Source: an uncultured Jannaschia sp.
GTDB lineage: Bacteria > Pseudomonadota > Alphaproteobacteria > Rhodobacterales > Rhodobacteraceae
Direction: 5' to 3'
NCBI RefSeq assembly: GCF_947503795.1
Contig: NZ_CANNEZ010000001.1
Coordinates: 2,037,001 to 2,101,000, forward strand
DNA length: 64,000 nucleotides
The position numbers and the translations under genes are program-made. Below are positions 1 to 8,126 of the stretch, piece by piece. How positions within the stretch are numbered: the stretch's first letter is position 1; each line of letters begins with the position of its first letter. Under the pieces are notes generated by a model that made no database searches, was not told the DNA's origin, and saw only the letters and a program-made list of their open reading frames with translations.

Positions 1-1
1 G

Positions 2-1075
2 CGGCGCTTCGCCTGGCTGGTGCTGATGGTGACGCTGGTCTTCACGGGACTTCTACTGCCCATCGACCTGATGGAGCAGCTCCGCCGGCTCGACGGGCAG
101 GAGGCGGGCTTCGGCGACGGGCTGCGGCTGGCGGCGCTGAACCTGCCGGCGGCGCTCTACCAGATCCTGCCGCTCATCGTGATCCTGTCGACGCTGGCGC
201 TGTTCCTCGCCCTCGCCCGATCGTCGGAACTGGTGGTGATCCGGGCCGCCGGGCGCTCGGCGCTGCGCGCGCTGCTGGCCCCGGTCGCGGCGGCTCTGGT
301 GTTGGGCCTCGCCGCGCTGATCGTGGTGAACCCGATCGTGGCGGCCACCCAGGGCGTCTACGAGCGGGAGATCGCGGGGTTCCGCACCGGTCTCTCGAGC
401 GTGCTGTCGATCAGCGAGGAGGGCGTCTGGCTGCGTCAAGGCGACGCCAGCGGCCAGACGGTGATCCGCGCCGCACGCTCGTCGCTCGACGGCACGATCC
501 TGTTCGAGGCGACCTTCATCGCCTTCGACGCGGGCGGCACGCCGGTCGAGCGGATCGACGCCGCACGGGCCGAACTCTCAGAAGGGCAATGGCTCCTGGA
601 GGACGCCAAGCGCTGGCCGCTGGGCAGTTCGGACAACCCCGAGCGCGACGCGCAGGCCGTGCCCTTCGCCACGGTCCCGTCGAGCCTGACGCGCGAGGGC
701 ATCCGCGACAGCTTCGGCGTCCCCTCCTCGATCCCGATCTTCCAGCTTCCCGGCTTCATCCGGCAGCTCGATGCGGCGGGCTTCTCGGGGCGGACGCACC
801 GGGTCTGGCTGCATATGGAACTGGCGAACCCCTTCATGCTGGCCGCGATGGTGCTGATCGGAGCAGCCTTCTCGATGCGACACTCGCGCGCGGGAAAGTC
901 CGGCATCATGGTGCTCTCGGCGCTGCTTTTGGGGTTCGGCGTGTTCTTCCTGCGCAACTTCGCGCAGGTGCTGGGCGAGAACGGACAGCTTCCCGTGATG
1001 CTCGCCGCCTGGGCGCCGCCGCTGGCCGCGATCCTTCTGTCGCTGGGCGTCATCCTTCGGCTGGAGGACGGCTGA
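2..1075 (+). CDS. lptG: LPS export permease LptG, 5' end cut off by the window
   Basis: Inner-membrane permease of the LptB2FG ABC transporter, which extracts lipopolysaccharide from the inner membrane and pushes it towards LptC, LptA and LptD. The reading frame is open from base 2, so the true start lies upstream; only a few N-terminal residues appear to be missing. Visible are a first membrane helix at the very start, a second and third helix around window residues 50-115, a large periplasmic domain in the middle, and a C-terminal group of three helices, the family's 3+3 arrangement. The stop overlaps the lptD start (TGATG), so the two are translationally coupled. LptF and LptG are homologous; I choose LptG because the usual alphaproteobacterial order is lptF-lptG-lptD. 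Confidence 0.88.
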   Translation, partial: RRFAWLVLMVTLVFTGLLLPIDLMEQLRRLDGQEAGFGDGLRLAALNLPAALYQILPLIVILSTLALFLALARSSELVVIRAAGRSALRALLAPVAAALVLGLAALIVVNPIVAATQGVYEREIAGFRTGLSSVLSISEEGVWLRQGDASGQTVIRAARSSLDGTILFEATFIAFDAGGTPVERIDAARAELSEGQWLLEDAKRWPLGSSDNPERDAQAVPFATVPSSLTREGIRDSFGVPSSIPIFQLPGFIRQLDAAGFSGRTHRVWLHMELANPFMLAAMVLIGAAFSMRHSRAGKSGIMVLSALLLGFGVFFLRNFAQVLGENGQLPVMLAAWAPPLAAILLSLGVILRLEDG

Positions 1076-3204
1076 TGCGGCTGGTCCTCGCCCTCGTGCT
1101 CGCGCTTCTCGCGGCTCCCGCATCGGCCCAGCAAGGTCCCGCAACGCTGGTGGCCGACAGGATCGATTTCGACGCGACCCGGCTGATCGCCTCGGGCGGG
1201 GTCGAGATCTTCTCGGACGGGCGTATCCTGCGGGCCAGCCGCATCACCTATTTGCGGGCCGAGGACCGGCTGGTGGTCGAAGGGCCGCTCGTGCTGCTCG
1301 ACGGCGAGGGCAGCATCGCCGTGGCCGATTTCGCGTCGCTCTCGGCGGATCTGCGGTCGTCTGTCCTTCAGGGTGCGCGGCTGGTGCTGAACGAACAGCT
1401 CCAGATCGCCGCGACCGAGATCGCGACCGGGGCCGAGGGGCGTTACACCCAACTCTACCAAGCCGTCGCCTCGTCCTGCGAGGTCTGTGCCGCGAACCCG
1501 GTCCCGCTTTGGCAGATCCGCGCCAAGCGCATCGTCCACGATACCGAGGCGCGGCAACTCTATTTCGAGAATGCCCGCTTCGAGGTGCTGGGCGTGCCGG
1601 TCGCGTGGTTGCCGCTCCTGCGGCTGCCGGACCCGTCGCTCGAGCGGTCGCGAGGCGTGCTGGCCCCGCGTTTCTCCTCGGACGATCTGCTGGGCACCGG
1701 CGTCACGGTGCCGTATTTTATCCCGCTCGGGCCGTCGCGTGACATCACGCTCCTGCCCTACGTCACCAATACCGAGACGCGAAGCCTGGGCTTTCGCTAC
1801 CGGCAGGCCTTCGACAACGGCGCGATCGAGATCAACGGCGCGGTCTCGGACGACACGGTCACCAATGACGACCTGCGCGGCTATCTCTTCGCCGAAGGCG
1901 CGTTCCTTCTGCGCGGCGACTGGCGGCTGGAATTCGACGTCGAGACCGTCAGCGACGATACCTACCTTCTGAACTACGACATCAGCGAGAAGGATCGCCT
2001 CGACAGCCGCATCGCGGTCACCCGGATCGACCGCGACGACCGGGTGCTGGCCGAGGCCATCGTGTTCGACAGCCTCAGGGCAGGCGACGACAACCGGTTC
2101 CTTCCGACGCGCGTCGTCACCGTCGAGAGCCAGCGCCGGGTGCCGCGCAGCGTGCTCGGCGGACAGGCGATCTGGACGCTCCAGGCCCATGCGCGCGAAC
2201 GGACGGCAAGCGAGGTGCCGCTCGGCTTTCCGACCAATTCCGCGCGCGACGTGGCCCGCGCCTCGGCGGCGTTCGACTGGCGGCGGACCGAGATCCTCGG
2301 CAACGGGCTGGTGCTGACCGGGATCGCCGGGCTGCATCTCGATGCCTACAGTGTGCAGCAGGATCCGACCTTCGCCGACACGACCTTCGCGCGGGCGGTG
2401 CCCTATGGCGGGTTCGAGGCGCGGCTGCCGCTGGCGCGGGCGGGCGCGGGCGGTGTGCGCCACCTGATCGAGCCGGTCGTGCAGGTGATCTTCTCGCCCG
2501 ACAACCGCGCCCGTACGCCCAACGAGGACAGCCTGACGCCGGAGTTCGACGAGGGAAATCTCTTCTCCGAGCAGCGCTTCGCCGGTCGCGACACGCGCGA
2601 GCTGGGCAACCGGGTCAATATCGGCATCGGCTACAGCCGGTTCTCGCCCACGGGCTGGACGCTGGGCGCGACGGTGGGCCGTGTGCTGCGCGATGACGAC
2701 CTGGGGCAGTTCCGGCCGGGCACCGGGCTCGACGGGCGAAGCTCGGACTGGCTCGTCTCGGCCAGCGCGGAATATCGCGACCGCTTCCACCTGATGCAGC
2801 GGTCGATCTTCGACGACCAGTTCGACTTCGCCCGCTCCGAGACGATCCTGCGCTGGACCGGCCCGCGCCATTCGCTCCAGACGCGCTACACCTGGCTCGA
2901 GGCCGATGTCGCGGCGGGGCGTCCGATCGACACGTCGGAATGGGCGCTGGACGCATCGCGCGACCTTGGCGGCGACTGGACGGGGCGGGTGAACTGGCGA
3001 TATGACTTCGTCACGAACGATGCCAGCCGCGCGGGCGCGGGCCTGACCTACCGGTCGGATTGCGTGACGGTGGATTTCGACGTGGAGCGGCGCTTCACCT
3101 CGAACACCACGCTGCGCCCCTCGACCCGGTTCGGGCTGGGGGTGGAGCTGGCGGGCTTCGGAGCGGACGACAGGCGCACGCGAAAGAGGCGCTGCGGAAT
3201 ATGA
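1075..3204 (+). CDS. lptD: LPS assembly outer-membrane protein LptD
   Basis: Outer-membrane beta-barrel that receives LPS from the periplasmic bridge and inserts it into the outer leaflet, with the lipoprotein LptE as partner. The 709-residue product begins with a signal peptide (hydrophobic residues 2-16, likely cut after ASA at 18). It then has an OstA-like N-terminal jellyroll (about 25-125) and a long barrel rich in alternating aromatic strands to the C-terminus. A CxxC pair (C135, C138) and cysteines near the C-terminus fit the structural disulfides known in LptD. The frame stays open far upstream inside lptG; the ATG at 1075 is chosen because it overlaps the lptG stop and starts the signal peptide. 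The stop overlaps the surA start (ATGA). Confidence 0.93.
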   Translation: MRLVLALVLALLAAPASAQQGPATLVADRIDFDATRLIASGGVEIFSDGRILRASRITYLRAEDRLVVEGPLVLLDGEGSIAVADFASLSADLRSSVLQGARLVLNEQLQIAATEIATGAEGRYTQLYQAVASSCEVCAANPVPLWQIRAKRIVHDTEARQLYFENARFEVLGVPVAWLPLLRLPDPSLERSRGVLAPRFSSDDLLGTGVTVPYFIPLGPSRDITLLPYVTNTETRSLGFRYRQAFDNGAIEINGAVSDDTVTNDDLRGYLFAEGAFLLRGDWRLEFDVETVSDDTYLLNYDISEKDRLDSRIAVTRIDRDDRVLAEAIVFDSLRAGDDNRFLPTRVVTVESQRRVPRSVLGGQAIWTLQAHARERTASEVPLGFPTNSARDVARASAAFDWRRTEILGNGLVLTGIAGLHLDAYSVQQDPTFADTTFARAVPYGGFEARLPLARAGAGGVRHLIEPVVQVIFSPDNRARTPNEDSLTPEFDEGNLFSEQRFAGRDTRELGNRVNIGIGYSRFSPTGWTLGATVGRVLRDDDLGQFRPGTGLDGRSSDWLVSASAEYRDRFHLMQRSIFDDQFDFARSETILRWTGPRHSLQTRYTWLEADVAAGRPIDTSEWALDASRDLGGDWTGRVNWRYDFVTNDASRAGAGLTYRSDCVTVDFDVERRFTSNTTLRPSTRFGLGVELAGFGADDRRTRKRRCGI

Positions 3205-4418
3205 GGGGCTGGGGCATGACGAGATTTCTAGGCGCGCTGATGATCGCCGCGATGGTGCTCTGGGCACCCGCGGGGGCGATGGCGCAGAACCTCTTCGCCG
3301 CCGCCGCGCGCGTGAACGGGGCCGCCATCACCGAATACCAGGTGCAGCAGCGAGCCCTCTTCCTGTCGCTCCTGCGCGCGCCCGACGCCACCTACGAGGG
3401 GGCCCGCGAGAAGCTGATCGAGGAGACGCTGCAGGTCGAGGCGGCGCGCGCCGCAGGTCTGCAACTCACCGCCGAGGAGCTGGACGCGGGCATGGTCGAG
3501 TTCGCCTCGCGTGCCAACCTGAGCCCCGACGAGTTCATCGCCGCGCTCGAGGGCGCGGGTGTCGCCGGCGAGACGTTCCGCGACTTCGTGCGCAACGGCC
3601 TCTACTGGCGGCAACTCGTGCAGCAGCGCTTCGGGCCGCAGTCGCGCCCCTCCGAGGCCGAGATCGAACGGACGCTGGCACGAGGCGGCGGGGCCGCGGT
3701 TCGCGTCCTCCTGTCCGAGATCGCGCTGCCGCTGACCCCCGAGACGCAGGACGAGGTGACGGCCCTGGCCCAGCGCCTGTCGGACACCGTCGTGGGCGAA
3801 GCCGCGTTCCAGCGCGCCGCCCGCGCCTACAGCCGTTCGCCCTCGCGGGCGCGGGGCGGCCGGGTCGACTGGGTTCCACTGGCGAACCTCGCCCCGCCCA
3901 TCGCCGCCGCCGTCCTGACGCTGGCGCCGGGCGAAACCTCGGACCCGGTCAATCTCGGGTCCTTCATCGGCCTCTTCCAGCTTCGCGATCTCGACGAGAC
4001 CGGAACCGCGACCGAGCCCACGACCGTTGATTACGCCGAATATCTCATTCCCGGCGGGCGCACCCCCGAGGCGCTGGGCGCGGCCGCGCGGCTCGCCGAC
4101 CAGGTCGACACCTGCGACGATCTCTACGGTGTGGCGAAGGGCCAGTCGCCCGAGCGCCTGATCCGCGAGACCCGGCCCCTGGCCGAGCTGCCCAACGACC
4201 TGCGCCAGGAGCTGGCCAAGCTCGATGACGGCGAGGTCTCGACCCTGCTGACCCGGGGGGCGAACCTGCGCTTCGTGATGATGTGCGGCCGCGTCGTCGA
4301 ACCCGAGGAGGGCGCCTTCGAGACGCTGGGCCAGCAGCTTCTGAATCAGCGCCTGACGAGCTATGCGCAGGGCTTCCTCGACGAGCTGCGCGCAGATGCC
4401 ATCATCGAGATCCCCTGA
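3201..4418 (+). CDS. surA: SurA-type periplasmic peptidyl-prolyl isomerase/chaperone
   Basis: Periplasmic chaperone for outer-membrane proteins, probably including the LptD encoded just upstream. The product is about 405 residues, with a signal peptide ending in GAMA^QN and a SurA-type helical N-terminal domain (about 30-165). One PPIC-type rotamase-like domain follows (about 170-265), then a second degenerate segment. I take the ATG at 3201, which overlaps the lptD stop as ATGA; the ATG at 3216, with GAGG nine bases upstream, is an equally possible start and gives a tidier signal peptide. The end overlaps pdxA by 23 bases. The gene order lptD-surA-pdxA-rsmA is shared with many proteobacteria, including E. 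coli. Confidence 0.88.
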   Translation: MRGWGMTRFLGALMIAAMVLWAPAGAMAQNLFAAAARVNGAAITEYQVQQRALFLSLLRAPDATYEGAREKLIEETLQVEAARAAGLQLTAEELDAGMVEFASRANLSPDEFIAALEGAGVAGETFRDFVRNGLYWRQLVQQRFGPQSRPSEAEIERTLARGGGAAVRVLLSEIALPLTPETQDEVTALAQRLSDTVVGEAAFQRAARAYSRSPSRARGGRVDWVPLANLAPPIAAAVLTLAPGETSDPVNLGSFIGLFQLRDLDETGTATEPTTVDYAEYLIPGGRTPEALGAAARLADQVDTCDDLYGVAKGQSPERLIRETRPLAELPNDLRQELAKLDDGEVSTLLTRGANLRFVMMCGRVVEPEEGAFETLGQQLLNQRLTSYAQGFLDELRADAIIEIP

Positions 4419-5376
4419 CGCCGCACCCGTCGCGGTCACCTGCGGCGAGCCTGCGGGGATCGGCCCCGAGGTCGTCGCCAAGGCGCGCATGGCCGCGCCC
4501 GACCTGCCGTTCTTCGTCATCGGCAACCCGGACCATTTCGCGGGCCACGGCACCCCGGTCGACGTGATCGATAACCCGTCCGGCGCGCGGACGGACGCCC
4601 TCTCGGTCCTGCCCCACGACATCCCCGGCCCCGCGCGGCCGGGCCATCCCGACGGCGCGCAGGCGGCGGGCGTGATCTCGGCCATCGCGCGGGCGGTCGA
4701 CCTGACGCAATCGGGCGCCGCCTCTGCGGTCTGCACCGCGCCGATTCACAAGAAGGCGCTGAAGGACGGGGCCGGTTTCGCCTATCCCGGCCATACCGAG
4801 TACCTCGCGGCGCTGGGCGGAAATGTCGACGTGGTGATGATGCTCGCCTGCCCCGAGCTTCGCGTCGTACCCGCGACGATCCACATCGCGCTTGAGGCCG
4901 TGCCCGCCGCGCTGACGCCCGAGGGGCTGGAATCGACGCTGCGGATCACCCATGCGGGCCTGCGCCGGGATTTCGGGATCGACGCGCCCCGCATTGCCGT
5001 GGCGGGCCTCAACCCCCATGCGGGCGAGGGCGGCACCATGGGCCGCGCCGAAGTCGAATGGATCGCGCCCCTCGTCGCGCGGCTCGGCCCCGAGCTCGGC
5101 TGCTTCGGTCCCCTGCCCGCCGACACGATGTTCCACGCGGGCGCGCGCGCGGGCTATGACGCGGCGGTTGCGATGTATCACGATCAGGCGCTGATCCCGA
5201 TCAAGACCATCGACTTCGCGGGCGGCGTCAATGTCACGCTGGGCCTGCCCTTCGTGCGCACCTCGCCCGACCACGGGACGGCCTTCGACATCGCGGGGAC
5301 CGGGCGGGCCGATCCCACCTCGATGGTCGCCGCGCTCCGGCTCGCGTGGGAGATGGCGGGGCGCCGCGCCGCCTAG
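4396..5376 (+). CDS. pdxA: 4-hydroxythreonine-4-phosphate dehydrogenase PdxA
   Basis: NAD-dependent oxidation and decarboxylation of 4-phosphohydroxy-L-threonine, giving the amino ketone that PdxJ condenses into pyridoxine 5'-phosphate (DXP-dependent vitamin B6 pathway). The 326-residue protein has the family signatures: CGEPAGIGPE (16-25), metal-ligand His133 in PGHTEY, NPHAGEGG (206-213), MYHDQALIPIK (260-270) and RTSPDHGTAFDIAGTG (288-303). The open frame begins 33 bases upstream, but the ATG at 4396 gives the normal N-terminus. It overlaps surA by 23 bases, so coupling is likely. The stop shares a CTAG with the stop of the convergent gene that follows. Confidence 0.96.
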   Translation: MPSSRSPDAAPVAVTCGEPAGIGPEVVAKARMAAPDLPFFVIGNPDHFAGHGTPVDVIDNPSGARTDALSVLPHDIPGPARPGHPDGAQAAGVISAIARAVDLTQSGAASAVCTAPIHKKALKDGAGFAYPGHTEYLAALGGNVDVVMMLACPELRVVPATIHIALEAVPAALTPEGLESTLRITHAGLRRDFGIDAPRIAVAGLNPHAGEGGTMGRAEVEWIAPLVARLGPELGCFGPLPADTMFHAGARAGYDAAVAMYHDQALIPIKTIDFAGGVNVTLGLPFVRTSPDHGTAFDIAGTGRADPTSMVAALRLAWEMAGRRAA

Positions 5377-5756
5377 GCCGGCTGCGCCGCGCGGCGCGCC
5401 CGCAGCCACGAAAGCCGCGCCGCCATCGCGCAGACCCCGATCGAGCCGGTCGCGAGCACGAGGAGGAGCCACGGGACGACCCGCATCCCCTCGGCGCGCG
5501 CGGCGGGCACCAGCGCGGTCAGCGCGACGGCGATGGCGAGCAGGAGGTCGATCCAGATCTGAACCCCCCATGCGTTGCGCGTATGTTCGACCCAGAACCC
5601 GAAGGGCCCGCCGCGGGTGATGGCGAGGAGCGACCAGAGCGTGAGCCCCGCCGCGCCCAGCGCGGGGAGGATCCACCCCGGCGCGGCATTGCGGGAGACG
5701 AGGAAGGCGAGATAGGCCAGCAGGAGGCCGGCGGCGAGGAGGGCTGGAACGATCAT
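5373..5756 (-). CDS. Four-helix inner-membrane protein, possibly DUF2834-like
   Basis: A 127-residue protein made almost entirely of four hydrophobic segments (about 2-20, 28-46, 66-84 and 93-111) with short loops and a basic C-terminus. A conserved-looking central stretch (GFWVEHTRNAWG, then IWIDLL) resembles the DUF2834 family of small membrane proteins, whose function is unknown. I cannot assign a substrate. It is divergent from a TetR regulator, and the gap between them holds two palindromic operators, so it is very likely the regulator's target. Its stop overlaps that of pdxA within a CTAG. Confidence 0.75.
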   Translation of the reverse strand: MIVPALLAAGLLLAYLAFLVSRNAAPGWILPALGAAGLTLWSLLAITRGGPFGFWVEHTRNAWGVQIWIDLLLAIAVALTALVPAARAEGMRVVPWLLLVLATGSIGVCAMAARLSWLRARRAAQPA

Positions 5757-5769
5757 GGCAATCTCCGAA

Positions 5770-5785
5770 TGTAGCAGGTGCTACA
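5770..5785. promoter_or_regulatory. TetR operator 1
   Basis: A perfect palindrome of half-site TGTAGC, four spacer bases and GCTACA, lying 14 bases upstream of the minus-strand membrane gene. The same half-site and spacing recur 27 bp away (centre to centre) at 5796-5813. Two matching 16-18 bp palindromes between divergent genes, one encoding a TetR protein, are the usual sign of an autoregulated TetR operator. That this regulator binds here is inferred. Confidence 0.8.
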
Positions 5786-5795
5786 ATCTAGCGAA

Positions 5796-5813
5796 TTGTA
5801 GCGCTTGCTACAA
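5796..5813. promoter_or_regulatory. TetR operator 2
   Basis: A palindrome with 7-bp arms TTGTAGC and GCTACAA around four bases, containing the same TGTAGC-N4-GCTACA core as 5770-5785. It ends ten bases before the GTG start of the TetR gene. Occupancy would block transcription or translation initiation of the regulator, pointing to negative autoregulation. Confidence 0.8.
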
Positions 5814-5822
5814 GGCCCGTTC

Positions 5823-6341
5823 GTGAGCCGTCGCGACGCGCTCCTGCCGCTCCTGGCAGAGCAAATGCTGACCCACGGGCTCGACATGCCGCTGCGTCCG
5901 CTCGCCGATGCGGTGGGGACCAGCGACCGGATGCTGCTTTACTATTTCGAGACGCGCGAGGAGCTGGTGGCCGCCGTGCTGGGCCATCTGGGCCAGGCCT
6001 TCACGCAACGCCTCGCCACGGCGCATCCCGGCGGCCCGGCGCCGTCGCTTCACGCGCTGTCGGGCCTGATCCTCGACGTCGCGCGCGATCCCGCGCTCAC
6101 CCGCACCGTGCGCGTGTGGTTCAGCCTCCTGTCCGATCCCGCACGCCGCCCACTCGCCGCCGGGATCATCGCGGGCTATCACGAATGGCTGGCCACGGCC
6201 TTGCCCGACGGTGCAGATCCGGACGCGGCCGACGCGCTCCTGGCCTTCGTCGAGGGCGCAATCGTGCTCGACGCGGCCGGCCAGTCGGACCGCGTCGACC
6301 GCGCGCGGGCCGTGCTGTTCCCGCCGCCCGATGCGGGTTAG
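5823..6341 (+). CDS. TetR/AcrR-family transcriptional regulator
   Basis: A 172-residue repressor-type protein with a TetR N-terminal helix-turn-helix at about residues 24-44 (LRPLADAVGTSDRMLLYYF, the usual YYF ending). An all-helical C-terminal ligand and dimer domain follows, whose ligand cannot be read from sequence. I choose the GTG at 5823: the upstream TTG at 5805 lies inside the operator palindrome, while the GTG gives the normal distance to the HTH. It is divergent from the small membrane gene at 5373-5756, its probable target, and ends nine bases before rsmA, so readthrough into rsmA is possible. Confidence 0.88.
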   Translation: MSRRDALLPLLAEQMLTHGLDMPLRPLADAVGTSDRMLLYYFETREELVAAVLGHLGQAFTQRLATAHPGGPAPSLHALSGLILDVARDPALTRTVRVWFSLLSDPARRPLAAGIIAGYHEWLATALPDGADPDAADALLAFVEGAIVLDAAGQSDRVDRARAVLFPPPDAG

Positions 6342-6350
6342 ACGCCGCCC

Positions 6351-7187
6351 ATGAGCCAGATCGACGACCTGCCCCCCTTGCGCGACGTGATCGCCGCCCA
6401 TGACCTGCGTGCGAAGAAGTCGATGGGGCAGAACTTCCTTCTCGACCTGAACCTGACGGCGCGGATCGCGCGGGTGTCGGGGAAACTCGATGGCGCGCGC
6501 GTCCTGGAGGTCGGGCCGGGGCCCGGCGGCTTGACGCGGGCCCTTCTGGCCGAGGGCGCCGGGCGCGTCGTCGCCATCGAGAAGGACGCCCGCTGCCTGC
6601 CCGCGCTGGCCGAGATCGCGGCGCGCTATCCGGGTCGGCTGGAGGTCGTGTCGGGTGACGCGCTCGAGGTCGAGGTGCCGCTCGAGGCGCCGTGGCGGGT
6701 GGTGGCGAACCTGCCCTACAATGTGGGCACCGAGCTTCTGGTGCGCTGGCTGACGCCCGCCGCCTGGCCACCCCCGTGGGAGAGCCTGACGCTGATGTTC
6801 CAGCGCGAGGTGGCCGAGCGGATCGTGGCGGCGCCGGGATCGAAAGCCTATGGGCGGCTGGCGATCCTCGCGCAGTGGCGCTGCGACGCGCGGATCGCGA
6901 TGACCCTGCCGCCCGAAGCCTTCGCGCCGCCGCCCAAGGTGTCGTCGGCGGTGGTCCACCTGACCGCCCTGCCCGCGCCGCGCTTCGAGGCGGATGCGCA
7001 GGTGTTGAGCCGGGTCGTGGCGACGGGCTTCAATCAGCGGCGCAAGATGCTGCGTGCCGCGTTGAAGGGCCTCGGACCTGATATCGAGGACCGGCTGCGC
7101 GCGGCCGGCATCGCGCCGACGCAACGGGCCGAAGAGGTCACGCTGGAACAGTGGTGCGCGCTGGCGCGGGCGGTGGCGGCCGCCTGA
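6351..7187 (+). CDS. rsmA: 16S rRNA dimethyladenosine transferase RsmA (KsgA)
   Basis: SAM-dependent enzyme that dimethylates the two adjacent adenines of the 3'-terminal 16S rRNA hairpin, a late small-subunit assembly checkpoint. The 278-residue product has the N-terminal KKSMGQNFL block, the SAM-binding loop EVGPGPGG (53-60), the catalytic NLPY motif (120-123) and the C-terminal FNQRRKMLR block. In related genomes rsmA commonly follows pdxA directly; here the TetR and membrane gene pair lies between them. It is convergent with the DUF4167 gene, with nine bases between the stops. Confidence 0.97.
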   Translation: MSQIDDLPPLRDVIAAHDLRAKKSMGQNFLLDLNLTARIARVSGKLDGARVLEVGPGPGGLTRALLAEGAGRVVAIEKDARCLPALAEIAARYPGRLEVVSGDALEVEVPLEAPWRVVANLPYNVGTELLVRWLTPAAWPPPWESLTLMFQREVAERIVAAPGSKAYGRLAILAQWRCDARIAMTLPPEAFAPPPKVSSAVVHLTALPAPRFEADAQVLSRVVATGFNQRRKMLRAALKGLGPDIEDRLRAAGIAPTQRAEEVTLEQWCALARAVAAA

Positions 7188-7196
7188 CCCGAGGGG

Positions 7197-7925
7197 TCAG
7201 TCCTGCGGCGTCGCCTCGCTCTCGGGGGCCGGGGCCTTCTTGCGCACACGGGATCGCTTGGGCTTGTCCTCGGGCGCGGCCTCGGGGCCGCCCTGTGCGG
7301 GCACGGCGGCCTCGGTCGCGACGGGTTCGGCGCGCGGCGCTTCGGTCGTCTCGGGCGCGCTGCGCTCGTGGGTGTCGCCGGCCTGATCGCCGACACCGTC
7401 GCGGTCGTTGCCGCCCCGATCGTCACGCCGGTCATCCGAATTGCGATCGTCGCGGTCCCGCCGGTTGCGGCTGCGGCGCTTGGGGCCACCCTCGTTCGGC
7501 GGGCCGTCCTGCCCGCCCTGGTTGTTCTGCTGCGGTTGGCCGCCATTCTGCTGGCCGACCTGCTGGCCGCCACCGTTCTGGTTGCCGTTGCCGCCGCCCT
7601 GGCCGTTCTGCTGACCGCCCTGCTGGCCGTTCTGGCCGCCCTGGTTCTGCTGGTTCTGCTGCTGGCGCGCGTCCATTTCCTTCTGCGCGGCGGCAAGGAT
7701 GCGGGTGTAGTGCTCGGCGTGCTGCTGGAAGTTCTCGACGGCGACCCGGTCACCGGAGAGCTGCGCATCGCGGGCGAGCTGATTGTATTTCTCGATGATC
7801 TGCGCAGGCGTGCCGCGCACCTTCCCCTCGGGGCCCGAGCTGTCGAAAACGCGGTTGACGATATTACCGCCCTGGGGACGGTTGTTCCGGTTCTTGTTCC
7901 GCGAACGGGACTTGCTGCTTCTCAT
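7197..7925 (-). CDS. DUF4167 protein with Q/N/G-rich low-complexity tract
   Basis: A 242-residue protein of unknown function. It begins with a very basic segment (RSSKSRSRNKNRNNRP) and a conserved DUF4167-type block (about 18-75, including KVRGTPAQIIEKYNQLARDA). A glutamine/asparagine/glycine-rich tract follows (about 80-135), then an acidic and basic tail ending in KRSRVRKKAP. Such composition suggests a nucleic-acid-associated or disordered protein, but no reaction is known to me. The frame is open well upstream; the ATG at 7925 is chosen because it starts the conserved basic N-terminus. It lies downstream of prfA-prmC on the same strand after a 201-base gap. Confidence 0.8.
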   Translation of the reverse strand: MRSSKSRSRNKNRNNRPQGGNIVNRVFDSSGPEGKVRGTPAQIIEKYNQLARDAQLSGDRVAVENFQQHAEHYTRILAAAQKEMDARQQQNQQNQGGQNGQQGGQQNGQGGGNGNQNGGGQQVGQQNGGQPQQNNQGGQDGPPNEGGPKRRSRNRRDRDDRNSDDRRDDRGGNDRDGVGDQAGDTHERSAPETTEAPRAEPVATEAAVPAQGGPEAAPEDKPKRSRVRKKAPAPESEATPQD

Positions 7926-7963
7926 GCGTGGGGTGTTTCCGCTGATCTTGGCCGTTCGTGCTG

Positions 7964-7985
7964 GCCGGGGACCGATGGCCCCGGC
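7964..7985 (-). terminator. Hairpin in the prmC/DUF4167 gap
   Basis: A 7-bp stem GCCGGGG/CCCCGGC around eight bases in the 201-base gap (7926-8126) downstream of prmC. There is no clear T-run, so it could be a weak terminator or a leader structure for the DUF4167 gene. The rest of the gap shows nothing I recognise. Confidence 0.35.
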
Positions 7986-8126
7986 GGGGCTCGAGAGGTC
8001 CGGATTGGTCGGGCAGGCACCCCGGATGCGCCTGCGGCGCGTCAGCATGGATGCTGGGGTGGTTATGGGTGGCATGCCTGCGACTTACAAGAGGATTCGT
8101 TGCAGTCTGCCCGTATTCGCGATGCC

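Noticed and set aside
436-3267. 943-codon open frame on the minus strand opposite lptG/lptD
   Set aside because: Arginine/proline-rich translation with no recognisable domain. It is the usual antisense shadow of a high-GC coding region, and the plus-strand genes are certain.
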